Assembly (NCBI RefSeq): GCF_001274935.1
Contig: NZ_LILC01000030.1
Span: forward strand, 186,001-250,000
Source of the DNA: Priestia koreensis
GTDB taxonomy: Bacteria > Bacillota > Bacilli > Bacillales > Bacillaceae_H
Direction: 5' to 3'
DNA length: 64,000 nucleotides
The notes under the pieces are model-generated. The model saw only the letters and a list, made by a program, of their open reading frames with translations. It had not been told where the DNA came from and did no database searches. The position numbers were made by a program, and so were the translations under genes. This document shows positions 16,868 through 25,892 of this stretch, piece after piece (position 1 is the first letter of the stretch; each line of letters opens with the position of its first letter).

Positions 16868-18581
16868 ATGCATGAAAATTAGTACCGTCTGTTGTTGCTT
16901 TGATGACTCCTGTGCGAATCACGAAATCACCAAAATGCTCTCCGTCTTGACGCTCTTTCGCATAGCTTGCAAGTAGACCACGAAGCTCGGTTAGAATCTC
17001 CTCTTCCCCGATGTTTTCACGATACATCTTGCTTAGACGACTGCCATCAAACGCTGCTCCAAGATACATGTTGTACTTTCCTGGTGCCTTTCCGATAAAT
17101 CCAATCTCAGCAAGCGCATGTCGAGCACATCCATTCGGACAACCCGTCATACGAATCGTGATTTCCTCATCACGCAGACCGTTCTCATCAACGATTTCTT
17201 CGATTTTATCAATTAGCTTTGGAAGATAGCGTTCTGCTTCTGCCATTGCTAATCCACACGTTGGCAGTGATACACATGCCATTGAGCTACGGCGTAGGGC
17301 GGAGTAATTTTTTCCGTCGGTTAACCCGTATTCCTCAATTAGTGCATTGATCGCTTTCTTTTTCTGACTAGATACATTGGCGATGATTAGGTTTTGATTA
17401 GCCGTTAAGCGATAATCTCCCTTATGGACTTTTGCAATTTCGCGCAGTCCCGTCATCAGCTTATATCCGTCGTAGTCTGTCACGCGTCCACCCTCTACGA
17501 AAAGAGTGAAGTGCCATTTGCCGTTTGAGCCCTTTACCCATCCATAACGGTCACCGTTATGTGTGAAGTTGTATTCTCGTGCTTCTTCTAGGCCCCAGCC
17601 AAGACGATTTTCGAGTTCAGCTTTCACATTTTCAAGTCCTAGGCGATCAACCGTATATTTGAAACGCGCATTTTTACGTACAGAACGGTTTCCATAATCA
17701 CGTTGAATCGTAATTACTTTCTCCGCAAGATCAAGGATCTGCTCAGGCTTACAGAAGCCAATGACTTTTGCCACCTGAGGATACGTTTCAGTATCACCGT
17801 GCGTCATTCCCATACCGCCACCGATTGCAACATTGAACCCAACAAGCTTGCCGTCTTCTACTACCGCAATAAATCCTAAGTCTTGTGAGAATACATCAAT
17901 ATCGTTGGAAGGTGGAACCGCGATCCCAATTTTAAATTTACGAGGCAAGTAAAGAGCTCCGTACATTGGCTCTACTTCCACATCCGGTGTTCCTTCGATC
18001 TTCTCCTCATCTAACCATAGTTCATGATACGCACGCGTGCGAGGAAGTAAGTAATCACTCAATTTTTTCGACCACTCATACACTTCACCATGGACGTCTG
18101 ATTGATCAGGATTCGGGTTACACATGACGTTACGGTTTACGTCACCACAAGCCGCAATCGTATCTAAAAGAGACGCATGAATTTCTTGAATCGTCTTTTT
18201 CATATGCCATTTTAAAATACCGTGCATTTGGAACGTTTGACGAGTCGTTAGTTTCAGTGTTCCATTTCCATACTTTTGTGCTAGTTCATCCATGACTAGC
18301 CATTGCTCAGGTGTTGCGACTCCACCTGCCATACGAACGCGAAGCATAAATTGATAGGCTGGCTCTAGCTTTTGTTTTTGACGCTCGTTACGTAGATCAC
18401 GATTGTCTTGCAAATAGCTTCCGTGGAATTTCATCAGGCGATTATCATCTTCTGAAATACCTGAACTGATTGGCTCAAGCATAGATTCTGCAAGCGTTCC
18501 GCGCAAGTAATTACTTCGCTCTTTAATTTCCTCCACATCACTTGGAGGGCCATCTGGTGCTTTTAACTTTGTGTTTACCAT
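16866..18581 (-). CDS. cysI: Assimilatory sulfite reductase, hemoprotein beta subunit
   Basis: A 571-residue siroheme/4Fe-4S protein that reduces sulfite to sulfide with six electrons. The four cluster cysteines appear as CVSLPTCG (about 435-442) and TGCPNGC (about 479-485); the last one bridges to siroheme. The repeated ferredoxin-like half-domains and arginine-rich TTRQTFQMHG are present. It starts 47 bases after the flavoprotein gene ends, with GGAG before ATG 18581. It forms the NADPH-dependent enzyme with CysJ and supplies sulfide for cysteine synthesis. Confidence 0.96.
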   Translation of the reverse strand: MVNTKLKAPDGPPSDVEEIKERSNYLRGTLAESMLEPISSGISEDDNRLMKFHGSYLQDNRDLRNERQKQKLEPAYQFMLRVRMAGGVATPEQWLVMDELAQKYGNGTLKLTTRQTFQMHGILKWHMKKTIQEIHASLLDTIAACGDVNRNVMCNPNPDQSDVHGEVYEWSKKLSDYLLPRTRAYHELWLDEEKIEGTPDVEVEPMYGALYLPRKFKIGIAVPPSNDIDVFSQDLGFIAVVEDGKLVGFNVAIGGGMGMTHGDTETYPQVAKVIGFCKPEQILDLAEKVITIQRDYGNRSVRKNARFKYTVDRLGLENVKAELENRLGWGLEEAREYNFTHNGDRYGWVKGSNGKWHFTLFVEGGRVTDYDGYKLMTGLREIAKVHKGDYRLTANQNLIIANVSSQKKKAINALIEEYGLTDGKNYSALRRSSMACVSLPTCGLAMAEAERYLPKLIDKIEEIVDENGLRDEEITIRMTGCPNGCARHALAEIGFIGKAPGKYNMYLGAAFDGSRLSKMYRENIGEEEILTELRGLLASYAKERQDGEHFGDFVIRTGVIKATTDGTNFHA

Positions 18582-18628
18582 CTATAAAAACTCCTTTCCG
18601 TCAAACAGTTAGTGCATCAAGAGTATGA

Positions 18629-20431
18629 TCAATATACATCACGCTGATAGCGTTTCGTTTGCTGCATATTCGCAAGGTATGCTTCCGCCTTTTCGTGGCT
18701 CATATTACCTTCTTGTTCAATGATTGTGAGAAGCGTTTCTTGAACATCGTGGGCCATATTCTTTTCGTCTCCGCAAATGTACACAGCCGCTCCTTCTTCT
18801 AACCAAGCAAACAGCTCCTTGCTCTTTTGAAGCATACGGTGCTGAACATAGACCTTTTCATCCGTATCACGAGAGAACGCAACGTCCATTTTCGTTAATA
18901 CGCCTTCTTTGATCCATTTTTGCCATTCTGTTTGATATAAGAAATCCGTCACAAAGTGCTGATCCCCAAAGAATAGCCATGACTTTCCTTCGGCTCCTGA
19001 TTCTTCTCGCTCCTGCATAAACGCACGGAATGGCGCAATGCCAGTTCCTGGTCCTACCATAATAATTGGGGTATCCGCATTTTCAGGAAGCTTGAAGTTT
19101 TGATTGTGCTGAATGTACACAGGAATCGTATCGCCCGGCTGCAGGCGTTCAGATGCTAGAACAGAACAAACACCTTTGCGCTCACGTCCATGTGCCGTGT
19201 AGCGTACAGCTCCAATCGTTAAATGAACCTCTTCAGGATTTGCTTCTAAACTACTCGCAATGGAATAGAGTCTTGCAGGCATCTTACGAAGAATCGAGAC
19301 AAATTCCTGTGCGGACCCTTTCCAAGGACCGTAATCACGCAGCAAGTCGACGAAATCGCGTCCATTTATATAAGCCTTTAAGCTCTCTTCATTACCTTTT
19401 GCTACAAGCTCGGCTGTAGCCTCACTTTCAAGATAAGCGACAGCTTTTTCTAGCACGGGCTTCGTTAACGCTGTAATTTCAAAAGAAGATGTTAACGCGT
19501 CTTTTAACGTCGCACTCTCCCCTTGTTTGTTGATCACTACCTTATCGTCTGCGCTCCAGTTCCCTGCTTGCAGTAAAAGTTCGACTAGCTCCGGATCGTT
19601 CGTTGGGTAGATCCCTAAGCTGTCTCCTGGCTGATACTGAATCCCTGAACCTTCAAGAGACAGTTCTAAGTGACGCGTTTCCTTATTCGAGCCGCGTCCG
19701 TTCAAATTTAAGTTCTCAAGCACTTCTGCTTGAAAAGGATTTGTGCGTGAGTAAGAAGATGTTGCTGATGTTTGCGTCGTTTCTTGCACAGAAACCGTCG
19801 CACTGCTTTGACCCTCACTAAGTCCATCAAGCACACCCTGTAACCACTCAGATGCAGGTTCGTCGTAGTCTAAATCACAGTCGACGCGATTATATAAGCG
19901 CTCAGCACCTAGCTCAGCAAGACGCTCATCAAATTCTTTTCCTGTTTGACAGAAAAACTCATATGAACTGTCTCCTAAAGATAAAACCGAGTAACGAAGA
20001 GACTCAAGCTTCGGTGCTCTTCTGCCATGTAAAAATTCATGGAACGAAAGCGCATTATCAGGCGGGTCTCCCTCGCCGTGCGTGCTGACGACAATTAAAA
20101 GGTTCTCAAGTTTCTTTAAGGTATTGGGCTTAAAATCATTCATTGAAGAAAGAGTTACGTTAAACCCTTTTTCCTCTAGCTTTTTACCCGCATTTGTCGC
20201 AAGGCTCTGTGAATTGCCCGTTTGCGATCCGTACAAAACGGTTACGTCTTTTGATACAGCTTGTGTCTGTGGTGCAGGTGTTGGCGCTGTAGCCGCTTCC
20301 CCTTTCCCCTGAATAGCTGCTAAGTAGCCGCTTAGCCATATTTTTTGTGATTCCGTTAATGTTGGCAAAAGACGATTAAGAAGTTCTGCCTGCTCCTCAT
20401 TAAATGGACTGTTCATAACTTGAAATTGCAA
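18629..20431 (-). CDS. cysJ: Assimilatory sulfite reductase, flavoprotein alpha subunit
   Basis: A 600-residue diflavin reductase: a flavodoxin-like FMN domain (VLYGSQTGNSQSLA, about 64-200), an FAD domain with RLYSIASS, and an NADPH domain with VGPGTGIAPFRAF and a terminal aromatic residue. It passes electrons from NADPH to CysI. The start is TTG at 20431 with AGGTGG 6 bases upstream; an ATG at 20416 is too far from that site, and the N-terminus then matches Bacillus CysJ in kind. It is divergent from a CysL-type regulator. Confidence 0.95.
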   Translation of the reverse strand: MQFQVMNSPFNEEQAELLNRLLPTLTESQKIWLSGYLAAIQGKGEAATAPTPAPQTQAVSKDVTVLYGSQTGNSQSLATNAGKKLEEKGFNVTLSSMNDFKPNTLKKLENLLIVVSTHGEGDPPDNALSFHEFLHGRRAPKLESLRYSVLSLGDSSYEFFCQTGKEFDERLAELGAERLYNRVDCDLDYDEPASEWLQGVLDGLSEGQSSATVSVQETTQTSATSSYSRTNPFQAEVLENLNLNGRGSNKETRHLELSLEGSGIQYQPGDSLGIYPTNDPELVELLLQAGNWSADDKVVINKQGESATLKDALTSSFEITALTKPVLEKAVAYLESEATAELVAKGNEESLKAYINGRDFVDLLRDYGPWKGSAQEFVSILRKMPARLYSIASSLEANPEEVHLTIGAVRYTAHGRERKGVCSVLASERLQPGDTIPVYIQHNQNFKLPENADTPIIMVGPGTGIAPFRAFMQEREESGAEGKSWLFFGDQHFVTDFLYQTEWQKWIKEGVLTKMDVAFSRDTDEKVYVQHRMLQKSKELFAWLEEGAAVYICGDEKNMAHDVQETLLTIIEQEGNMSHEKAEAYLANMQQTKRYQRDVY

Positions 20432-20479
20432 CGATATCCACCTCTCAACAAAATCTCAACGATTCGTTATTCTCTTTAT

Positions 20480-20510
20480 ATACAAGGATGGTCGTTCCCC
20501 GTCCTTGTAT
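20480..20510. promoter_or_regulatory. Inverted repeat in the cysJ/cysL intergenic region
   Basis: Arms ATACAAGGA (20480-20488) and TCCTTGTAT (20502-20510), perfect over 9 bases with a 13-base spacer. It is about 50-80 bases upstream of cysJ and fits a regulator site (CysL or another sulfur regulator) or a leader hairpin. Confidence 0.45.
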
Positions 20511-20685
20511 TCCAATCTCCTAAAATTTTTCTCAATTCTATTTTCCCTATAAATTAAGTTGGTTTTTAGAAGATGAAATATTAAAAAAGTTTCTAATTCT
20601 TACTTTACCCAAAATGAACGCATTAGTAAAATAAATATAACTTATTATAACTATTAAGATTATTAATAATAAGGAGGGTCTCTAG

Positions 20686-21576
20686 TTGTACTATGATGAG
20701 TTAAAAACGTTTGTTACGCTTGCGGAAGTAAAGAACTTCACGAAAACAGCGAAGCTACTCATGATTTCTCAGCCAAGCGTGAGTTCTCATATAAAAAATC
20801 TCGAAAAAGAATTTCAAACAAAGCTGTTTGAGCGTTCACCAAAAGTATTAAAAATTACGCCTACAGGGGAAATTTTATACGAGCGTGCAAAGCAAATGAT
20901 TATGATTTATGACCAGACTCGTCAAGAAATACTCGAGCATCATCATTCGATCAAGGGTGAATTAAAAATTGGTGCTAGTTTTACGATTGGTGAATATATC
21001 TTACCTTCTCTTCTACGGGATCTTCAGGATCACTATCCTGAGCTTGAACTTCAGGCCGTAATCGGAAACACGGAAGAAGTGATTCAGTATGTACGTCGCT
21101 TTGAAGTAGATATTGGGCTAATTGAGGGTCAGACTAATGAAAAAACGCTCTCTGTTCATCCCTTTATGCAGGACGAGCTTTTTATCACAGCTTCTACACA
21201 GCACCCTCTCGTACAGAAAGAAGAAATTACAGTAGCGGAGCTTCAAAATCAGTCGTGGATTACCCGTGAAGTCGGTTCAGGAACGAGGGAATATCTTAAT
21301 CATGTTATTCGTTCAAATGGCTTAAAAGTAAAGTCACTGCTGACCATTAGCAGCAATCAAGGTATTAAGGAGTCACTCATTAGCGGAATGGGTCTGTCGC
21401 TTCTCTCGAAATATGTCATTGAGCGCGATGTGCGACAGAACAACCTATCTGTCGTAAAATTAAAGGATTATTCGTTTACTCGCACTCTATCTTACCTTTA
21501 TGCGCCCATCATGGAACAAAAAAAGAGCGTAAAGATGTTTATTGAACTACTAGAAAAGAATGAGCGGAGCGAATAG
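20686..21576 (+). CDS. cysL: LysR-family regulator, CysL-like
   Basis: A 296-residue LysR protein. The winged helix-turn-helix is at residues about 1-60 (ELKTFVTLAEVKNFTKTAKLL, SQPSVSSHIKNLEKE), followed by the periplasmic-binding-like co-inducer domain. The start is TTG at 20686 with AAGGAGG upstream; ATG triplets nearby are out of frame. It is divergent from cysJI, the arrangement expected for a LysR activator of that operon; B. subtilis CysL activates cysJI. The target is therefore inferred from position and family. Confidence 0.88.
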   Translation: MYYDELKTFVTLAEVKNFTKTAKLLMISQPSVSSHIKNLEKEFQTKLFERSPKVLKITPTGEILYERAKQMIMIYDQTRQEILEHHHSIKGELKIGASFTIGEYILPSLLRDLQDHYPELELQAVIGNTEEVIQYVRRFEVDIGLIEGQTNEKTLSVHPFMQDELFITASTQHPLVQKEEITVAELQNQSWITREVGSGTREYLNHVIRSNGLKVKSLLTISSNQGIKESLISGMGLSLLSKYVIERDVRQNNLSVVKLKDYSFTRTLSYLYAPIMEQKKSVKMFIELLEKNERSE

Positions 21577-21671
21577 ACGTCCGTTTGCTGTTTATTCACA
21601 AGAATTTTGGAGAAACATATATAATGGACTTATCATCAGGTTTTTATTTTACATAATTGAGGTGCGTAACG

Positions 21672-21887
21672 ATGCAATCAAAGAAACAACTACTTTTAGG
21701 TATTTTATATCTCGTCATTGTCTTGGCGGTTTACCTGTTCCACTTGCCACTAAGGGCTGCTTTCATTATTTTAGGAATTGTGGTGCTTGTTGATCTTCTT
21801 CTATCTATTGGAGAGAGAAACAAATTCAAAATCATTATGAATGCCATTACGCTTGTCGTGTTGGTTACAGGAGCAATTCTTCTGTAA
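21672..21887 (+). CDS. Small membrane protein, unknown function
   Basis: A 71-residue hydrophobic protein with two or three membrane helices (about 8-24, 25-45 and 53-70) and a short charged loop GERNKFK. GAGGTG lies 7 bases before ATG 21672. It stands alone between the LysR gene and a strong terminator. I do not recognise the family. Confidence 0.7.
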   Translation: MQSKKQLLLGILYLVIVLAVYLFHLPLRAAFIILGIVVLVDLLLSIGERNKFKIIMNAITLVVLVTGAILL

Positions 21888-21890
21888 GAA

Positions 21891-21930
21891 AAAAATCCCG
21901 TGCTCGTTATGCGACGAGCACGGGATTTTT
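21891..21930. terminator. Strong bidirectional terminator
   Basis: Perfect 17-base arms, 21891-21907 and 21914-21930, around the loop TATGCG, with A5 and T5 at the ends. It separates the small membrane protein from the convergent azoreductase. Confidence 0.93.
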
Positions 21931-21931
21931 A

Positions 21932-22558
21932 TTAAAATACTTTTGCTTCTGATGCTGCTTTTTCAAGACCTGCTTCGACAATTTCACCCGCACGGTCTGG
22001 AAATTGATTATGTCCTTCAATAATGACACTGTTTAAGTTCGTAATACCGAAGAATGTCATAACATTGCTTACATAGTTTACAGCCATTTCAACTGACGCT
22101 GCAGGACCTTCTGAATAAACGCCACCACGCGCATTAAGAAGCATCACTTTTTTGTCACCAAGTAGTCCTACAGGACCTTCTTGTGTGTATTTGAACGTTT
22201 TCCCTGCTTGACTTAAATAATCTAAGTATGTGTGTAGTACGGCAGGTACTGTGAAGTTCCAAAGTGGGAATGCAAGTACGACTTTATCTGCTGCTACGAA
22301 TTGATCTAAGTAGCGGTTTGCAACGTTTGCTGCATGTTGTTCTACTTCTGTTACGTCCATTCCGCGTCCAAGCTTAAATTGACCGTTAATTGTATCGGCA
22401 TTTAAGTATGGAAGCTCTTCGTTGAATAGATCTAGCTCAACGACTTCCTCAGTTGGATGTGATTGTTTGTAGCTATTTAAAAAAGCTTCATATAGCTTTA
22501 CTGTTGTTGATTCAGCTGATGTTCGGTTGTTTGCTTTTACAAAAAGAGTATAACTCAT
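21932..22558 (-). CDS. azoR: FMN-dependent NADH-azoreductase / quinone reductase
   Basis: A 208-residue flavodoxin-fold enzyme of the AzoR family. PLWNFTVPAVLHTYLDYL is the family FMN/active-site segment, and NARGGVYS near residue 142 also binds FMN. These enzymes reduce quinones and azo compounds with two electrons and protect against electrophile stress. GGAGG lies 7 bases before ATG 22558. Bacillus usually has several paralogs, so the exact one cannot be named. Confidence 0.92.
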   Translation of the reverse strand: MSYTLFVKANNRTSAESTTVKLYEAFLNSYKQSHPTEEVVELDLFNEELPYLNADTINGQFKLGRGMDVTEVEQHAANVANRYLDQFVAADKVVLAFPLWNFTVPAVLHTYLDYLSQAGKTFKYTQEGPVGLLGDKKVMLLNARGGVYSEGPAASVEMAVNYVSNVMTFFGITNLNSVIIEGHNQFPDRAGEIVEAGLEKAASEAKVF

Positions 22559-22641
22559 AATATGACCTCCACAAAGTTGTTTACAGTCATATATTACTCC
22601 CTTTTCACGCTCACTTCGAACGGCTTTGGTCTGAACTTATC

Positions 22642-23445
22642 TCAGACTTTAGACTGAGACGAGACCTCCATCTCCCAGCGCTCCTGCTCCGTCTTTTTCA
22701 ACTGATCCTCTGTTTCTTGTGGGTGCACGATGCGAAATTTATGGTGGTCTTTCGGGATAACCTCAATCATTTTATAAATCATATCCTCAGGGTCAAACTG
22801 ATCCTGTAACCCTTCTTCCTGCTTTTTCATCGATTCTCTGCTCGTCAAATGATGTTCTTCATCATACCATTTGTATTTTTCTTCTGCCGCACGATCATTA
22901 AAGCCCGTCTTATAAGCGCCAGGATTAATAGTGGCAACCTGCACATCAAATTCCTCTAGCTCGTTCTTTAGCGTCTGAGCAATTCCTTCGATCGCATGTT
23001 TCGTTGCCGTATAAGGCCCAACATACGGAGTAGCCGAGATTCCTGCCATTGAGCTCATAAAGATAATTTTCCCGCTGCGTTTCTTCATAAATTGTTGTGC
23101 TGCGAGCTGTACCGTTTCAAGTGTGGCAAATACATTCACCTCAAAAAGAGCGCGGAACCGGTCCATCGGCACTTCTGCAAGAGGTCCTCCTTCATTAATC
23201 GCAGCATTGGCAACAAATATATCAAAATCATATGCTAAGATCTGTTTGCGATCGCGTTCATTTGTGATATCCAGCTTAAATACTTCCACGTCTAGTCCCT
23301 TTTCCTCTACCTCTCTCAGTAAATCCGTTTTTTGTGCAGTCAGCTCCGTCGTTGCGATGATTCGGTGCCCCTGTTCCGCAAGACCAATCGCAGCTCCGCG
23401 GGCTAGTCCTGTTCCAGCTCCAGTAAAAAAGATTGTTTTTCCCAT
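22642..23445 (-). CDS. Short-chain dehydrogenase/reductase
   Basis: A 267-residue SDR with TGAGTGLARG as the cofactor loop, NAA in place of the usual NNAG, a catalytic Ser in FMSSMAG and YTATK (Tyr-x3-Lys) near residue 143. The C-terminal tail is extended and rich in charged residues. GGAGGG lies before ATG 23445. The substrate is unknown. It lies 83 bases upstream of azoR on the same strand, without an obvious terminator, so the two may be co-transcribed. Confidence 0.87.
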   Translation of the reverse strand: MGKTIFFTGAGTGLARGAAIGLAEQGHRIIATTELTAQKTDLLREVEEKGLDVEVFKLDITNERDRKQILAYDFDIFVANAAINEGGPLAEVPMDRFRALFEVNVFATLETVQLAAQQFMKKRSGKIIFMSSMAGISATPYVGPYTATKHAIEGIAQTLKNELEEFDVQVATINPGAYKTGFNDRAAEEKYKWYDEEHHLTSRESMKKQEEGLQDQFDPEDMIYKMIEVIPKDHHKFRIVHPQETEDQLKKTEQERWEMEVSSQSKV

Positions 23446-23568
23446 TGTAATCCCTCCAGGTAATTTAGCTTATGCTCGATTTTTCCCCATTGAGTTATTG
23501 CGCTAAACAATATAAGAGGTTTTTGACCTTTTTAAAAAAGTAACCCTTCTATCAGTTTTTTTCGTAAA

Positions 23569-23621
23569 AGCAACTTTTTTCACACCCTAAAAAAGTGCTG
23601 AACATTACTAAAAAGGTTGCT
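23569..23621. repeat. Alternative inverted repeats upstream of the CDF gene
   Basis: AGCAACTTTTTT (23569-23580) can pair either with TAAAAAAGTGCT (23588-23599) or with AAAAAGGTTGCT (23610-23621), each with one mismatch. A related TTTAAAAAAGTAACC lies at 23531-23545. It could be multiple regulator half-sites or a switching hairpin between the two divergent genes. Confidence 0.4.
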
Positions 23622-23686
23622 ATAGACCCACTCAGCCACCGCTTGATAGTATAAAAGTAAATCATTTTCAAAGGAGCGTGAAACTA

Positions 23687-24568
23687 GTGAAAAATAACTC
23701 TGCTCGTATTGCCTTTTTGTCCGTAATCAGTAACAGCACTGTCGTCGTGTTAAAACTAATCGTAGGATTACTGACCGGTTCAGTTGCTGTTTTATCAGAA
23801 GCCATCCACTCTTCGCTCGATTTACTTGCTTCGTTAATTGCCTTCATTTCTGTTCGTATCTCTGGAAAACCTGCCGATAAACAACACCCTTACGGCCACG
23901 GGAAAGTAGAAAATATCTCCGGAACCATCGAAACGTTACTAATCTATGTCGCAGGGATATGGATTATTTACGAGTGTGTTCATAAGCTCATTGCGCCTGA
24001 ACCTCTTAAACTTCCATGGCTCGGTATTGCAGTAATGTTTGTTGGTGCTCTTATTAATTTCATCGTATCTAGAGTTGTGAATAAAGAAGCAGAACGAGTG
24101 AACTCTGTCGCAATGAAATCAAATGCATTTCACTTATTAACCGATGTGTATACATCTCTTGGTGTTGCAGGGAGTTTAATCCTTGTTTCTCTTACAAAGT
24201 GGACGTTCTTAGATCCTATTATTGGTATTGTATTAGCACTTTATATTATGTTTGAAGCGACTAAATTGATGAAGGAAGCCTTCCCTCCTCTATTAGATGC
24301 TCGTTTAACAAAAGACGAGGAAGCCACTATTTTAAAAGCGATTGAATCATTTAAACACGAATATATTGAAGTGCACGATTTCAAAACGAGAAGAGCCGGA
24401 TCTGAACAATATATTGATTTTCACCTCGTTGTACCTTCCCACCACAGCATTGAACGTATTCATGAGTTATGTGATCGAATTGAGGAAAAAATTCAGCGTC
24501 ATTTTGAAAATGCCTCTATAATGATTCACCCTGAGCCTGAAGGGCATCAGTTGAAGAAAAGTCAGTAG
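23687..24568 (+). CDS. Cation diffusion facilitator (CDF) metal exporter
   Basis: A 293-residue CDF transporter with six membrane helices and a cytoplasmic C-terminal domain. The transport site appears as H-x3-D in helix II (AIHSSLDLLASL) and H-x3-D in helix V (HLLTDVYTS); HPYGHGKVE follows helix II. These proteins export Zn, Co, Cd, Fe or Mn by proton exchange. The pattern does not fix the metal. GTG 23687 is chosen with AAGGAG 10 bases upstream; GTG 23678 sits only one base from that site. A strong terminator follows. Confidence 0.9.
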   Translation: MKNNSARIAFLSVISNSTVVVLKLIVGLLTGSVAVLSEAIHSSLDLLASLIAFISVRISGKPADKQHPYGHGKVENISGTIETLLIYVAGIWIIYECVHKLIAPEPLKLPWLGIAVMFVGALINFIVSRVVNKEAERVNSVAMKSNAFHLLTDVYTSLGVAGSLILVSLTKWTFLDPIIGIVLALYIMFEATKLMKEAFPPLLDARLTKDEEATILKAIESFKHEYIEVHDFKTRRAGSEQYIDFHLVVPSHHSIERIHELCDRIEEKIQRHFENASIMIHPEPEGHQLKKSQ

Positions 24569-24591
24569 GAACAGAGAACCGTTCATAAAAC

Positions 24592-24633
24592 AATAAAACC
24601 CAAGAGGAGATTTTTGTCCTCTTGGGTTTTATT
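24592..24633. terminator. Bidirectional terminator after the CDF gene
   Basis: 17-base perfect arms (24592-24608 and 24617-24633) around an 8-base loop, with A- and T-rich ends. On the minus strand it also ends the 39-residue peptide gene. Confidence 0.9.
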
Positions 24634-24751
24634 ATGAAAACACCGTAATAAGAAATGCCGCAATACCTGCTAGATAATAGACCGCGGCAATAGCTAGTCC
24701 ACCTGTTAATAATGTAAAAACACTTACCCCAATCGCAATTTTCGTTTTCAT
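24632..24751 (-). CDS. 39-residue hydrophobic peptide, unknown
   Basis: A minus-strand reading frame ATG 24751 to TAA 24632 encodes 39 residues beginning MKTKIAIGVSVFTLL. Nearly the whole chain is one or two membrane helices rich in Ala, Gly and Ile, with a cationic N-terminus. AGAGGA lies about 11 bases upstream. It ends exactly at a strong terminator, which supports a real transcript. I do not recognise it; chance coding cannot be excluded. Confidence 0.45.
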   Translation of the reverse strand: MKTKIAIGVSVFTLLTGGLAIAAVYYLAGIAAFLITVFS

Positions 24752-24919
24752 TCTCCGACACATCCTCTGATTGAATTAATAGTATAAGTATGTCCAAGAA
24801 TGAGAGATTTATAACTATCATCTGCTAAAAATTTATGAGATCGTCCTACCGTTCTAAAATTAGCTATGCGGTCATACGCTGTTAGGAAGTTCGGATATGT
24901 TTGAAATGGGGGATGACAA

Positions 24920-25135
24920 ATGGTAGCCGTACATTTTTTTGAAAATAAAACGCTCTTACTGAGTCAACTGCGACAAAATGTCCCTGCTACGGGAGAAGAG
25001 TTAAAAATTAAAGGGAAAAAGGCAAAGGTGCTTCTTGTAACAGACGTTGATGATGCAAACGTTCATATACAAGTAGCAGTGGAGAAAATTGTGAAGAAAA
25101 ATCCTGTGGATGAAGCAAAGAAAAAACGCCGATAA
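24920..25135 (+). CDS. Small basic protein, unknown function
   Basis: A 71-residue soluble protein, mixed alpha/beta in appearance, with a basic end KKKRR. GGGGG lies about 8 bases before ATG 24920 and an intrinsic terminator follows the stop. I do not recognise the family. Confidence 0.65.
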   Translation: MVAVHFFENKTLLLSQLRQNVPATGEELKIKGKKAKVLLVTDVDDANVHIQVAVEKIVKKNPVDEAKKKRR

Positions 25136-25142
25136 CGCACAG

Positions 25143-25172
25143 AACACCTCCAAACAGATGGAGGTGTTTTTT
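25143..25172 (+). terminator. Intrinsic terminator
   Basis: AACACCTCCA (25143-25152) pairs with TGGAGGTGTT (25159-25168), followed by TTTT. Confidence 0.85.
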
Positions 25173-25219
25173 ACATAAAAAAAGCACTCTACTGACCTGC
25201 AATAGAATGCTTCTACTTT

Positions 25220-25735
25220 TTATCCTCTATATTGTACCGTTAGACCACGAATGAACTTTCTCGCAAAGTTATCGCCACACTCTTTGTAATTTTTATGACC
25301 TTCTTTTCGTAATAAAGCACCAAGCTCACCCTTAGATACCGCAATACCACCGTCATCAAATATATCAAGCATATCTTCGCTCGTAAGGGACAGCGCAATC
25401 TTTACTTTCTTTAAGATGCGGTTATTCATGTTCACCGTATTTTTAACCGGTGGCTCTGGTTTCACCACTTGTCCTGGCTTTGGCTCCTGCTTTCCACGTT
25501 TAAATGTAATAAGACCATTTAAAAATGAATCGAGCATGATGTTATCACACGTAATGCGATCATCGTGTGCCGACAAATCCTCGTCACTGTCATAGCTCTC
25601 AGGCGACTTTGTTAAAATCTTGAACAGCTCTTCCTTTGTTACCTCTACTCCACCAAGCTTAAACATTTCAATCATATCTGTATTTTTAATATCCAGCGCA
25701 TAGCGCAAGCGAATTAAAACATCGTTATTATCCAT
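25220..25735 (-). CDS. DUF1456 (YehS-like) protein
   Basis: A 171-residue protein made of two copies of a DUF1456 repeat (about 1-75 and 102-165), each of the form NR.L.KVR.AL...DM.EIF..GG..VSK.EL...L. The copies are joined by a proline-rich linker. The family is widespread but uncharacterised. The gene is preceded by an extended -10 promoter and a hairpin-terminator on the same strand, which hints at attenuation. It is divergent from a TerD-family gene. Confidence 0.83.
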   Translation of the reverse strand: MDNNDVLIRLRYALDIKNTDMIEMFKLGGVEVTKEELFKILTKSPESYDSDEDLSAHDDRITCDNIMLDSFLNGLITFKRGKQEPKPGQVVKPEPPVKNTVNMNNRILKKVKIALSLTSEDMLDIFDDGGIAVSKGELGALLRKEGHKNYKECGDNFARKFIRGLTVQYRG

Positions 25736-25819
25736 TTATAACTCTCCTATAACTTGTTGATTTATCCATAGTTTTGGTTAGTTTTTGTCAAACTAAACGC
25801 CAATTACGTTCTTCCGCAC

Positions 25820-25880
25820 AAAAAGAAAAAGGCGATTACATCTTTTTCATTTATAAACCAAAATGAAAAAGTATCAGCCT
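25820..25880 (-). terminator. Promoter-proximal terminator/attenuator before the DUF1456 gene
   Basis: CTTTTTCATTT (25842-25852) and AAATGAAAAAG (25861-25871) pair perfectly, and the stem is extended by GGC..AT.AC / GT.AT..GCC. On the minus strand it is followed by TTTTTCTTTTT (25830-25820). It lies about 90 bases upstream of the DUF1456 start and a few bases after the predicted transcription start. Confidence 0.55.
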
Positions 25881-25892
25881 TATCTACTGCTC

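Noticed and set aside
24516..24821. A 101-codon minus-strand frame overlapping the CDF gene end
   Set aside because: It runs through a strong bidirectional terminator and the end of the CDF gene, and its composition is not protein-like. The 39-residue frame inside the region is the better candidate.
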